From assembly GCA_903918705.1 (NCBI GenBank), contig CAIXFP010000010.1:1-13453 (forward strand): a stretch of 13,453 nucleotides of DNA, written 5' to 3'. Below, in pieces: positions 1-6,776 of the stretch. A program made the position numbers and the translations under genes. Position 1 is the first letter of the stretch. Each line of letters begins with the position of its first letter. Below the pieces are notes generated by a model. The model searched no databases and was not told where the DNA came from. It saw only the letters and a program-made list of their open reading frames with translations. The DNA is from an uncultured Pseudomonadota bacterium (GTDB lineage Bacteria; Pseudomonadota; Gammaproteobacteria; Burkholderiales; Thiobacillaceae).

Positions 1-1
1 C

Positions 2-412
2 TACAAGCTGGTGGAATCCGCCGGCAACACCATGACCGAGATCGTCGAGGCGGTGAAGCGGGTCACCGACATCATGGGCGAGATCAGCGCCGCCAGTACC
101 GAGCAGACCCAGGGCATCGAGCAGGTGAACTCGGCCATCGCCCAGATGGACGAGGTCACCCAGCAGAACGCGGCCCTGGTGGAGGAAGCGGCGGCGGCGG
201 CGGAAAGCCTGCAGGACCAGGCCGCCGGCCTGACCCAGGCGGTGGCGGTGTTCCGGCTGAACGGCGGCGCCGGCCAGCTTTACGCGGCCGCGCCCGCCCG
301 TAGCGCGGCGCCCCGCGCCCCGGCGCCCCGCGTGCCCGGCCCGGTGAAGGCCATGGCCCGGCCGGCGGGTTTTGCCCAGGCCGGAGCGGACGACGAGTGG
401 GAAGAGTTTTGA
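2..412 (+). CDS. Methyl-accepting chemotaxis protein, C-terminal end (partial)
   Basis: This is the 3' end of a chemoreceptor; the reading frame is open from base 2 and the start lies off the left edge. The visible 136 residues begin in the descending helix of the cytoplasmic signalling coiled coil (MCPsignal family). Heptad-like segments such as ITDIMGEISAASTEQ, GIEQVNSAIAQMDEVT and QQNAALVEEAAAAAE match the conserved C-terminal helix, including the region that carries Gln/Glu methylation sites in this family. A Pro/Ala/Arg-rich flexible linker of about 45 residues follows. The protein ends in DDEWEEF, whose last five residues fit the xWxxF pentapeptide that docks CheR and CheB (NWETF in E. 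coli Tar/Tsr). The receptor therefore probably takes part in methylation-based adaptation. The ligand-binding and membrane parts are outside the window, so the stimulus is unknown. The gene converges on the kinase gene at 545. Confidence 0.95.
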   Translation, partial: YKLVESAGNTMTEIVEAVKRVTDIMGEISAASTEQTQGIEQVNSAIAQMDEVTQQNAALVEEAAAAAESLQDQAAGLTQAVAVFRLNGGAGQLYAAAPARSAAPRAPAPRVPGPVKAMARPAGFAQAGADDEWEEF

Positions 413-443
413 CGTAGCGCCGGCGCCACACGAGAAGGACATC

Positions 444-545
444 ATGGCCGAAGCAGTTCACTCGGAGCGGGCGTCCGCGACCACGCTGGAGCTGGAAATC
501 AGCCGGAAAGGTGCCTTGGTCGCGACCCAGCAGCCTGTCGCAGAT
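444..545 (+). pseudogene. Possible truncated gene start downstream of the chemoreceptor
   Basis: An ATG at 444 is preceded by a good ribosome-binding site (GAGAAGGA, 432-439, five bases from the last G of AGG to the ATG). It lies 31 bases after the chemoreceptor stop, on the same strand. The frame opens with MAEAVHSERASATTLELEI and stays open to 704, but everything beyond 545 is antisense to the conserved 3' end of the kinase gene and looks like shadow coding. Only about 34 codons are therefore free to be real. The product is not recognised. The simplest reading is the 5' remnant of a gene, perhaps chemotaxis-related, cut off when the leu-kinase segment came to lie next to it. A genuine short peptide or a chance start are the alternatives. 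The end given here is simply where the kinase gene begins. Confidence 0.25.
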
Positions 546-3500
546 CACTCACTGTTGTGGGACAACCACTTCAGAAGGGTCTCGAACATCACCTCGGGCT
601 CTACCGGCTTGCCGATGTGGTCGTTCATCCCCGCCGCAAGACAAAGTTGCCGGTCATCGTCAAAGGCGTTGGCCGTCATCGCCAGGATGGGAACCCGTTT
701 GTAACCGGGTAGCGCGCGGATGGCGCGGGTGGCGTCGATGCCGTTCAGTCGCGGCATCTGCATGTCCATGAGGATCAGTTCATAGCGTGCGTTTTGCGCC
801 ATGGCCAGCGCCGCGACACCATCCTCGGCCAGGTCGACGACAAGACCGGCGTCCTCCAGCAGGCCCTTGGACACTTCCTGATTGATGGGTTCATCTTCGG
901 CCAACAAAACGCGCGCCCCGGCATGGCGGGTTCTCAGGCGCTCCTCGGCTGAGCTTGCCACCTGCTCCGGGGCCCTGGCGCAGGCTTGTTCCGCCTTGCC
1001 CAGCCGCACGGTAAACCAGAAGGTGCTGCCTTGCCCCGGCGCGCTTTCGACGCCCACCTCGCCGCCCATGAGTTGGGCCAGCCGTTTGCTGATAGCCAGT
1101 CCCAGGCCGGTGCCGCCATATTTACGGGTCATGGAGCCGTCCGCCTGTTCGAAGGCGGTGAACAGGCGTTTCCTGTCCTCGGCGGCGATGCCGATACCCG
1201 TGTCCCGCACCTCGCAGCGCAGCAGCACGTCAGCCGGGTTGTCCTCCATCAGACGGGCGCGCAGGGTGATGGCGCCCCGCTCGGTGAATTTGACGGCGTT
1301 GCCGGTGAAGTTGAGCAAAATCTGGCCCAACCGCGTGGGATCGCCCTGAAACGAGCGCTGGGTGACGTCAGGGGCCAGGTCGATGAAAAACTTGAGCCCC
1401 TTCTCCGTGCCCTTGTGGCCGACCAGGCTCATGACGTTTTCCAGTACCGCGCCCAGCCTGAAGTCGACCCTTTCCAGGGTCAGCCGGTCGGCCTCGATCT
1501 TGGAAATGTCGAGGATGTCGTTGATGACGTGGAGCAGGTGTTGGGAGGCCTGGGTGACCTTGTTGAGGTGATCGATCTGGATGGGATCGCTGGCACGCCG
1601 CAGGGCCATGTTGGTCATGCCCATGATGGCGTTCATCGGCGTGCGTAATTCGTGGCTCATGTTGGCGAGAAAGGTGCTCTTGGCGCGGTTCGCCACTTCC
1701 GCCGAAATGCGTTGGGTACGGGTGCGCAAAGCCTGGATGCCGAACGACAGGTTGGCGGCCAGTTCTTCCAGCAGAGCCACTTCGTCGGCGCTGAAGGCGT
1801 TGGCTTCGGCGGAATAGACCGTCAGCGCGCCCAGCGTCGCGCCTTCGCTCACAAGGGGAAGGGCGATACTCGAGCGATAACCGCGCCGGATCGCGGGCTC
1901 CCGCCACGGAGCCAGTCGCGGATTGGTCAGGACATCCTGATTGACCTGGGTTTTACCGGTTCGTATCGCCGTACCCGTCGGCCCACGCCCGATTTCCGCG
2001 GCTTCATCCCACGAGACCGGGACGCTGCTCAGGTAACCCTCCTCATAGCCGGACCGGGCCACGGGGCGCACTAACTTCCCGGCATCCTGTTCGGCATAGC
2101 CCACCCACGCCATCAGGTACTCGCCGGTTTCCACCACCAGACGGGAAATATCGGCGAGTAGTTGCGGTTCGTTGTCGACCCGTACCAGGCTCATGTTGCA
2201 TTGGCTGAGAAGGCGCAGGGCGCGGTTAAGGCGCTGTTGTTCCCGTTCCGCCTGCTTGCGCGCGGTGATGTCGGTGTGGCTGCCGATCATGCGCAGGGCG
2301 CGATGATCCGCGTTCCAAGCCACGATCTTGCCCACGGACTCGATCCACTTCCATTCCCCGGCGCGGGTTAGGCGGCGATACGCCAGGGTGTGGGGGCCGC
2401 CATCCGCGATGCAGGACTGGAATGACCGTGTGACCGCCGCGCGATCCTGGGGATGGACATGGGCCAGCCAGTTGTTCAGGTCGCTTTGGAATTCTTCCGG
2501 GTCATAGCCGAGCATGCGGGCGTATTCCGGGCTGACATTCACCTCACCGGAGCCAAGATCGACATCGAACCAGCCCTGGTTGGCCGCGCCCAGGGCCAGG
2601 CGGAGGCGTTCCTCGCTCTCGCGCAGCCGGGTTTCGGCTTCCTTGCGCTCGGTGAGGTCATACAGGATGACGAGGTGGGTGTCCCAGTATTCCTTCTGCA
2701 ACGTGCTGGCTTCGGCCAGTGCCGTCCGGACGCTGCCATCCTTGCAGTGTATGGCGACCTCCAGCGGCTCGAAGGGGATGTGCTCGCGTTGGGATCGGGC
2801 CAAGCGTTCCTGCCAGGATGCGGCGACCTGTTTCCGGTACTCGGCATCGGGATAGGCTCGTGGCCACCAGTCATCCAGGATGGCAATATCTTCGCGGCTA
2901 TAGCCGAAACAACGGGTAAACGCGGCGTTGAGAAAGGTGATGCGGCCCTGGTCATCGTTGACGGCCATGGGAACCGGGGAGGCGTCGATGATGGCGCGCA
3001 GTCGTGCCTCGCTCTCGGCCAGGGCTTCCTCCGCCTTCCGGCGTTCCGTGACGTCACGGGCGATGCCGTAAAGGCCGATGATTTCGCCTTCGGCATTCCG
3101 GATCGGGTACTTGCGGTTGTCGACCCAGCCCCGCCTGCCGTCTTTGCTCAAGTACTCCTGTATTTCATGGGCCACGGGCGTACCGGAGAAAACCTGCTTT
3201 TCGAGACGGTAGTAGATGTCCGCGAATTCCTCGGGAAATACGTCGTAGTCGGTCTGGCCGAGCAGATCGGTCCAATGCTCGGCCGGATCGCAAAGCGCCA
3301 CCAGAGTCTGGCTCGCCCCGGTGAGCACGTGGTTGCGGTCCTTGAAATAGATGAAGTCGTCGGTGTTTTCCATCATGGCCGCGAACTCGACCATCATGGA
3401 GGCGGAGGACAGGGTTCGTTTCAAGCTTTTCGCATCCTGCAACAGCAGGCTGACCAGCAAGCCATCCGCCGCGCTGGTTTCCCTTTCGTATTGCAACTTG

Positions 3501-3772
3501 ATACAGCGGATGCGACCGCTGGCCTGGCGCATCCGGATGTTGAAAACGCCGGACGCGTGAACTTCTCCGGGGGAGAACAACAGCTTGGCGATATCCTGGT
3601 CATCCGGGTGTATCAGGCTGATCAGGCTGATTCCGCGCGACAGAAAATCTTCCGCCGTATAGCCCAGCAACGCTTCCATGTTGCCGGTGACCGACAGCAC
3701 GGGCCGCGTGGCGGTCAAAGCCACCCGGATTTCAGCCGCGAGCGCCGTACTGGCGCTATCTGTCGAGTTCAT
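545..3772 (-). CDS. Hybrid sensor histidine kinase (multiple PAS, GAF, HisKA, HATPase, receiver)
   Basis: This 1,075-residue protein has no visible membrane segment or signal peptide and should sense in the cytoplasm. In order it shows a degenerate PAS (about 20-115), three PAS/PAC units (about 130-248, 255-380, 385-508, each ending in a motif like RDVTERRKAEE or SHTDITARKQ), a GAF domain (about 525-682), HisKA with the H-box NMSHELRTPMNAIMG (phospho-accepting His707), an HATPase with N-box NFTGNAVKFT (821-830), G1 DTGIGI (857) and G2 GTGLGLAI (887), and a C-terminal receiver. The receiver has the acidic pair E959/D960, phospho-acceptor D1003, T1033 and K1055, so all catalytic residues are present. 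No HPt domain is visible, so an external phosphotransfer protein and response regulator would be needed. The gene starts 6 bp after leuD with only a weak ribosome site, so it is probably read with the leu genes. Base composition looks less GC-rich than the eCIS genes. The signal is unknown. Confidence 0.96.
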   Translation of the reverse strand: MNSTDSASTALAAEIRVALTATRPVLSVTGNMEALLGYTAEDFLSRGISLISLIHPDDQDIAKLLFSPGEVHASGVFNIRMRQASGRIRCIKLQYERETSAADGLLVSLLLQDAKSLKRTLSSASMMVEFAAMMENTDDFIYFKDRNHVLTGASQTLVALCDPAEHWTDLLGQTDYDVFPEEFADIYYRLEKQVFSGTPVAHEIQEYLSKDGRRGWVDNRKYPIRNAEGEIIGLYGIARDVTERRKAEEALAESEARLRAIIDASPVPMAVNDDQGRITFLNAAFTRCFGYSREDIAILDDWWPRAYPDAEYRKQVAASWQERLARSQREHIPFEPLEVAIHCKDGSVRTALAEASTLQKEYWDTHLVILYDLTERKEAETRLRESEERLRLALGAANQGWFDVDLGSGEVNVSPEYARMLGYDPEEFQSDLNNWLAHVHPQDRAAVTRSFQSCIADGGPHTLAYRRLTRAGEWKWIESVGKIVAWNADHRALRMIGSHTDITARKQAEREQQRLNRALRLLSQCNMSLVRVDNEPQLLADISRLVVETGEYLMAWVGYAEQDAGKLVRPVARSGYEEGYLSSVPVSWDEAAEIGRGPTGTAIRTGKTQVNQDVLTNPRLAPWREPAIRRGYRSSIALPLVSEGATLGALTVYSAEANAFSADEVALLEELAANLSFGIQALRTRTQRISAEVANRAKSTFLANMSHELRTPMNAIMGMTNMALRRASDPIQIDHLNKVTQASQHLLHVINDILDISKIEADRLTLERVDFRLGAVLENVMSLVGHKGTEKGLKFFIDLAPDVTQRSFQGDPTRLGQILLNFTGNAVKFTERGAITLRARLMEDNPADVLLRCEVRDTGIGIAAEDRKRLFTAFEQADGSMTRKYGGTGLGLAISKRLAQLMGGEVGVESAPGQGSTFWFTVRLGKAEQACARAPEQVASSAEERLRTRHAGARVLLAEDEPINQEVSKGLLEDAGLVVDLAEDGVAALAMAQNARYELILMDMQMPRLNGIDATRAIRALPGYKRVPILAMTANAFDDDRQLCLAAGMNDHIGKPVEPEVMFETLLKWLSHNSE

Positions 3773-3778
3773 GGTCGC

Positions 3779-4417
3779 TCAGGCGAACAGCCAGGCCGCC
3801 TCCTTGCGGCGGCGCGCCTCGTAGGCCTTGATCTCGTCAGTGAATTGCAGGGTCAGGCCGATGTCGTCGAGGCCGTGCAGCAGGCGGTGCTTGCGCTCGC
3901 CATCCACCGCGAAGTCGATCGTCTCGCCCGAGGGCGTGGTGACGGTCTGGTCCTGCAGGTTCACGGTCAGGCTGTAGCCCTCGCTGGCGAAGGCTTCCCG
4001 GAACAGGCGGTCCACCACGTCGGCGGGCAGCACGATGGGCAGGATGCCGTTCTTGAAACAGTTGTTGAAGAAGATGTCGGCGTAGGACGGCGCGATGATG
4101 GCGCGGAAGCCGTAGTCCTCCAGGGCCCAGGGCGCGTGCTCGCGGGAGGAGCCGCAGCCGAAGTTCTCGCGGGCGAGCAGGACGGAGGCACCCTGGTAGC
4201 GCGCCTGGTTGAGCACGAAATCCGGGTTCTTCGGGCGGTTCGCGCAATCCATGCCGGGCTCGCCCCGGTCCAGGTAACGCCATTCGTCGAAGGCGTTGGG
4301 GCCAAAACCGGAACGCTTGATGGACTTGAGGAATTGCTTGGGGATGATGGCGTCGGTGTCGACGTTGGCGCGGTCCAGGGGTACTGCCAGACCCCGCAGG
4401 GTGGTGAACGGATTCAT
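3779..4417 (-). CDS. leuD: 3-isopropylmalate dehydratase small subunit
   Basis: LeuD pairs with LeuC to isomerise 2-isopropylmalate to 3-isopropylmalate, the second step of leucine biosynthesis, in the cytoplasm. The 212-residue length is normal for the family. The swivel-domain signatures are present: ANVDTDAIIPKQFLKSIKR (17-35) and the substrate-binding loop ENFGCGSSREHAPWAL (84-99), followed by IIAPSYADIFFNNCFKNGILP (107-127). The ATG overlaps the stop of the entericidin-like gene as ATGA, which fixes the start and suggests coupled translation. In many proteobacteria leuB follows; here a hybrid kinase gene does, 6 bp away, and leuB is not in the window. Confidence 0.98.
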   Translation of the reverse strand: MNPFTTLRGLAVPLDRANVDTDAIIPKQFLKSIKRSGFGPNAFDEWRYLDRGEPGMDCANRPKNPDFVLNQARYQGASVLLARENFGCGSSREHAPWALEDYGFRAIIAPSYADIFFNNCFKNGILPIVLPADVVDRLFREAFASEGYSLTVNLQDQTVTTPSGETIDFAVDGERKHRLLHGLDDIGLTLQFTDEIKAYEARRRKEAAWLFA

Positions 4418-4575
4418 TTATTCCCCGCCCTCTCGATGGCCTCGCCGGCCTTCTTCACGTCCTCGCCGACACCGCGCACGGTATTGCAGCCGTACATGCT
4501 GTAGACGACGCCAAAGGCGATGGCCAGCACCACCAGTTTCACGGCGCCGATGAGGATGAGTTTCTTCGGAGTCAT
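4414..4575 (-). CDS. Entericidin-like small lipoprotein between leuC and leuD
   Basis: This is a 53-residue protein. It has a charged start (MTPKK), one hydrophobic segment (about 6-26: LILIGAVKLVVLAIAFGVVYS), Cys30, and then NTVRGVGEDVKKAGEAIERA. The stretch after the cysteine matches the conserved core of the entericidin A/B family, small cell-envelope lipoproteins in which the cysteine is lipidated. The residues before Cys30 are Met-Tyr-Gly, which is a poor lipobox (Leu at -3 and Ala/Ser/Thr at -2 are usual), so lipidation is likely but not certain. The gene overlaps leuC upstream and leuD downstream, each by ATGA, and is co-transcribed and probably translationally coupled with them. In E. 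coli entericidins form an antidote/toxin lipoprotein pair; only one gene is present here and no leucine-related function is evident. I recall similar genes at this position in other betaproteobacteria. Confidence 0.85.
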   Translation of the reverse strand: MTPKKLILIGAVKLVVLAIAFGVVYSMYGCNTVRGVGEDVKKAGEAIERAGNK

Positions 4576-5996
4576 TGCAATATCTCCCGGATGTCGATGA
4601 AGTGGCCGAACACCGCAGCAGCGGCGGCCATGGCCGGGCTCACCAGATGGGTGCGGCCACCCTGGCCCTGGCGGCCCTCGAAATTGCGGTTGGAGGTGGA
4701 TGCGCAACGCTCGCCCGGTTCCAGGCGGTCGGCGTTCATGGCCAGGCACATGGAACAGCCGGGGTCGCGCCACTCGAAGCCGGCGGCGACGAAATCGCGG
4801 TCCAACCCTTCCGCCTCGGCTTGCGCCTTCACCAGGCCGGAACCTGGCACTACCATGGCCAGTTTCACGTTGCCGGCCACGCGGCGCCCGTTGGCCACGG
4901 CCCAGCGCGCAACGTAAGCGGCTTCGCGCAGGTCTTCGATGCGGGAATTGGTGCAGGAGCCGATGAAGGCCTTATCGATGGCGATCTGCTCGATGGGCGT
5001 GCCGGCGGCCAGGCCCATGTAGGCCAGGGCGCGTTCCCAATCCGCTTTCTTGACGGCGCTGGGGGCGTCGGCGGGATTCGGCACCTTGTCTTCAACCGAC
5101 AGCACCATTTCCGGCGAGGTGCCCCAGGTGACCTGCGGCTTGATGGCGGCAGCGTCCAGTTGCACCAGTGCGTCGAAAGCGGCGCCGGCATCGGAATGCA
5201 GCGTTTTCCAGTAGGCCACGGCGGCGTCCCAATCGGCCCCCTTGGGCGCCTGGGGACGGCCTTCCACGTAGGCTATGGTCTTCTCGTCCGCCGCCACCAT
5301 GCCGGCCCGCGCCCCGGCCTCGATGGCCATGTTGCACAGGGTCATGCGGCCTTCCATGGACAGGCCGCGGATGGCGGAGCCGCCGAATTCCACGGCGTAG
5401 CCGGTGCCGCCGGCGGTGCCGATGCGGCCGATGATGGCCAGGGCCACATCCTTGGCGGTGACGCCTCGCGGCAAATCGCCCTCCACCTGCACCAGCATGG
5501 CTTTCGACTTGCTCTGCCAGAGACATTGGGTGGCCATGACGTGCTCGACTTCGGAAGTGCCGATGCCGAAGGCCAGGGCGGCGAAGGCGCCGTGGGTGCT
5601 GGTGTGGGAGTCGCCGCACACCAGGGTCGTGCCGGGCAGGGTGAAGCCCTGTTCCGGACCGATGACGTGGACGATGCCCTGGCGCGGGTCGCTCATGCGG
5701 AATTCGTTGAGACCCAGTTCGGCGCAGTTGGCGTCCAGGGTCTCCACCTGGGTGCGGGAAACCGGATCGACGATGCCGGCCGCGCGGGCGGCGGTGGGCA
5801 CGTTGTGGTCGGGTGTGGCCAGCACCGTGGCGGCGTTCCACATCTTGCGGCCGGACAGCTTGAGACCTTCGAAGGCCTGGGGGCTGGTGACCTCATGGAC
5901 CAGGTGGCGGTCGATGTAAAGCAACGCGGTGCCGTTGCCATCCTGGCGGACGACGTGGTCGTCCCAGAGTTTGTCGTAGAGGGTGCGCGGAGTCAT
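4572..5996 (-). CDS. leuC: 3-isopropylmalate dehydratase large subunit
   Basis: LeuC is the aconitase-type [4Fe-4S] subunit that, with LeuD, interconverts 2- and 3-isopropylmalate in leucine biosynthesis. The length of 474 residues is normal. Diagnostic segments are the N-terminal MTPRTLYDKLWDDHVV, DHNVPT (63-68), VCGDSHTSTHGAFAALAFGIG (126-146), the cluster-binding IGSCTNSRIEDL (Cys348) and DPGCSMCLAMN (Cys414 and Cys417), and the C-terminal STSNRNFEGRQG. All three expected cluster ligands are present. The ATG at 5996 fits the family N-terminus exactly, although the ribosome site before it is weak. It is the first gene of the leftward leu unit. The upstream region has an inverted repeat, tandem hairpins and a sigma54-like element. 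Confidence 0.98.
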   Translation of the reverse strand: MTPRTLYDKLWDDHVVRQDGNGTALLYIDRHLVHEVTSPQAFEGLKLSGRKMWNAATVLATPDHNVPTAARAAGIVDPVSRTQVETLDANCAELGLNEFRMSDPRQGIVHVIGPEQGFTLPGTTLVCGDSHTSTHGAFAALAFGIGTSEVEHVMATQCLWQSKSKAMLVQVEGDLPRGVTAKDVALAIIGRIGTAGGTGYAVEFGGSAIRGLSMEGRMTLCNMAIEAGARAGMVAADEKTIAYVEGRPQAPKGADWDAAVAYWKTLHSDAGAAFDALVQLDAAAIKPQVTWGTSPEMVLSVEDKVPNPADAPSAVKKADWERALAYMGLAAGTPIEQIAIDKAFIGSCTNSRIEDLREAAYVARWAVANGRRVAGNVKLAMVVPGSGLVKAQAEAEGLDRDFVAAGFEWRDPGCSMCLAMNADRLEPGERCASTSNRNFEGRQGQGGRTHLVSPAMAAAAAVFGHFIDIREILQ

Positions 5997-6033
5997 GGCG
6001 GGAGCGGCTTACGAAAGGCGCTGATTATTTCAC

Positions 6034-6046
6034 GTTGCGGGGCAAC
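6034..6046. repeat. Short inverted repeat upstream of leuC
   Basis: GTTGC-GGG-GCAAC forms a perfect 5-bp inverted repeat with a 3-base centre, 38-50 bases upstream of the leuC start codon. It sits at the predicted start of transcription from the sigma54-like element at 6059-6073. It could be an operator or an RNA hairpin in the leader. No regulator can be named from the sequence. Confidence 0.3.
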
Positions 6047-6058
6047 ATTGCGATGGGG

Positions 6059-6073
6059 GCAAGACCCGCGCCA
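6059..6073 (-). promoter_or_regulatory. Sigma54-like -24/-12 element upstream of leuC
   Basis: Read leftward the sequence is TGGCGCGGGTCTTGC. It has GG and GC dinucleotides exactly 10 bases apart and matches the TGGCACG-N4-TTGC consensus except for G in place of A at the fifth base. The predicted start of transcription is near 6047, about 50 bases before the leuC ATG. No convincing sigma70 -35/-10 pair was seen in this leader, but leu genes are usually sigma70-driven, so this is a candidate only. Confidence 0.3.
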
Positions 6074-6075
6074 GA

Positions 6076-6109
6076 CTGCGCCGAGCGCAGCGCAAACCGG
6101 CGAAGCCGG
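6076..6109. repeat. Tandem tight hairpins in the leuC upstream region
   Basis: Two adjacent perfect stem-loops are present: CTGCGC-CGA-GCGCAG (6076-6090) and, six bases on, CCGGC-GAA-GCCGG (6097-6109). Both have 3-base loops. They lie just upstream of the sigma54-like element relative to leuC and about 160 bases before the small gene at 6272. The pattern resembles a REP-type extragenic palindromic element. Neither hairpin has a T-run, so neither looks like an intrinsic terminator. Confidence 0.4.
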
Positions 6110-6271
6110 GCACAGGTAATTGATTCCTTTGGATTCCTGGCAGCGTCCAGAGGAAGCGGACTTGCATTCGTCCGGCGCCACCATGGAGTATCGTTGTTTT
6201 AGCGCGGCGGGTCCGACCGGCCGCCAGGTTGAATCTGGTTCGATCAAACCACAGCATCAAGGAGAGCGATC

Positions 6272-6532
6272 ATGGAGTCACACGACAACGATCCGTCCGC
6301 TGGCGAACGCCGCCGCCACCTTCATCTGCGGGTCATCTATGCGGAAGCCAGCGACCACATCGACTGCCTGTTCCATCATCACCATGACTGGGCCGGGAGT
6401 TCCGCCGATTTTCTGGCCTTCCGCCTGATCCACGAAACCTACCCGCACCTGCACGGCGACGATGTGCGAACCCTGGTGCAAGCCATCGAGCGGGCGCATC
6501 AGGCCGACTGGGAGTCGCACCCTTCGCGCTGA
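6272..6532 (+). CDS. Small histidine-rich hypothetical protein
   Basis: The ATG at 6272 has a strong ribosome site (AAGGAGAG, about five bases upstream) and opens an 86-residue frame. The protein is soluble and polar, with no signal peptide or membrane segment. It has 13 histidines, including a natural run HHHH (35-38), and one cysteine (Cys32). The middle part, DFLAFRLIHETYPHLHGDDVRTLVQAIERAHQ (46-77), looks like helix-turn-helix-spaced helices but no known DNA-binding motif is clear. I do not recognise the family. The histidine pattern could bind metal, which is only a guess. The gene is separate from its neighbours: 275 bases after the leuC start, divergent from it, and 244 bases before the eCIS cluster on the same strand. 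A longer reverse-strand frame over it lacks a convincing ribosome site and is taken as a shadow. Confidence 0.7.
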   Translation: MESHDNDPSAGERRRHLHLRVIYAEASDHIDCLFHHHHDWAGSSADFLAFRLIHETYPHLHGDDVRTLVQAIERAHQADWESHPSR

Positions 6533-6559
6533 TCCCCACCGGGACGCGCCGGCCGGGTT

Positions 6560-6581
6560 GCCCATGACCCGCCCCATGGGC
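6560..6581. repeat. Stem-loop after the small histidine-rich gene
   Basis: GCCCATG (6560-6566) and CATGGGC (6575-6581) form a perfect 7-bp stem around an 8-base loop, beginning 28 bases after the stop of the small gene. It could mark the 3' end of that transcript, but no T-run follows, so it is not a standard intrinsic terminator. An operator function for the downstream cluster is also possible. Confidence 0.3.
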
Positions 6582-6598
6582 TGGTCGATGCACACCAG

Positions 6599-6612
6599 TC
6601 AGGCTTGCCTGA
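6599..6612. promoter_or_regulatory. Palindrome upstream of the eCIS promoter candidate
   Basis: TCAGGC-TT-GCCTGA is a perfect 6-bp inverted repeat with a 2-base centre. It lies about 115 bases upstream of the sigma54-like element at 6727, in the range where enhancer-binding activators of sigma54 promoters usually bind. It is a candidate activator site; no particular regulator is indicated. Confidence 0.35.
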
Positions 6613-6726
6613 ACAGTCCGGCCTCACCCCGACCGGGTAGGCGGCAACCCACTCCATTCCGGCCCGTTCCCGGCGCCGCGTCAACAAACGCATAACAATC
6701 AAGGTGTTGCACCCATTGCCAGACCG

Positions 6727-6742
6727 TGGCACGAAACCTGCT
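6727..6742 (+). promoter_or_regulatory. Sigma54-type -24/-12 promoter candidate for the eCIS cluster
   Basis: TGGCACGAAACCTGCT matches the sigma54 (RpoN) consensus TGGCACG-N4-TTGCW, with a single change (C for T before TGC). The invariant GG (6728-6729) and GC (6740-6741) are exactly 10 bases apart. The predicted start of transcription near 6753 gives a short leader of about 24 bases before the ATG at 6777, which has a GGGG ribosome-site-like stretch just upstream. No good sigma70 promoter was seen in the 244-base gap. If real, expression of the injection system depends on an activator ATPase and a specific signal. Confidence 0.5.
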
Positions 6743-6776
6743 GAACGCCTCGCGATGACCACAGTACGCGGGGATC

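Noticed and set aside
2453..4504. A 683-codon forward open frame over the kinase and leuD
   Set aside because: The opposite strand carries conserved PAS domains and LeuD motifs; the forward translation has no recognisable domain.
4575..6119. A 514-codon forward open frame over leuC
   Set aside because: It is antisense to a complete LeuC with all three cluster cysteines, and its His/Gly/Ala-rich translation looks like a shadow.
5993..6260. Two reverse-strand open frames upstream of leuC
   Set aside because: No ribosome site or recognisable protein; they cover the dyad-rich leader region.
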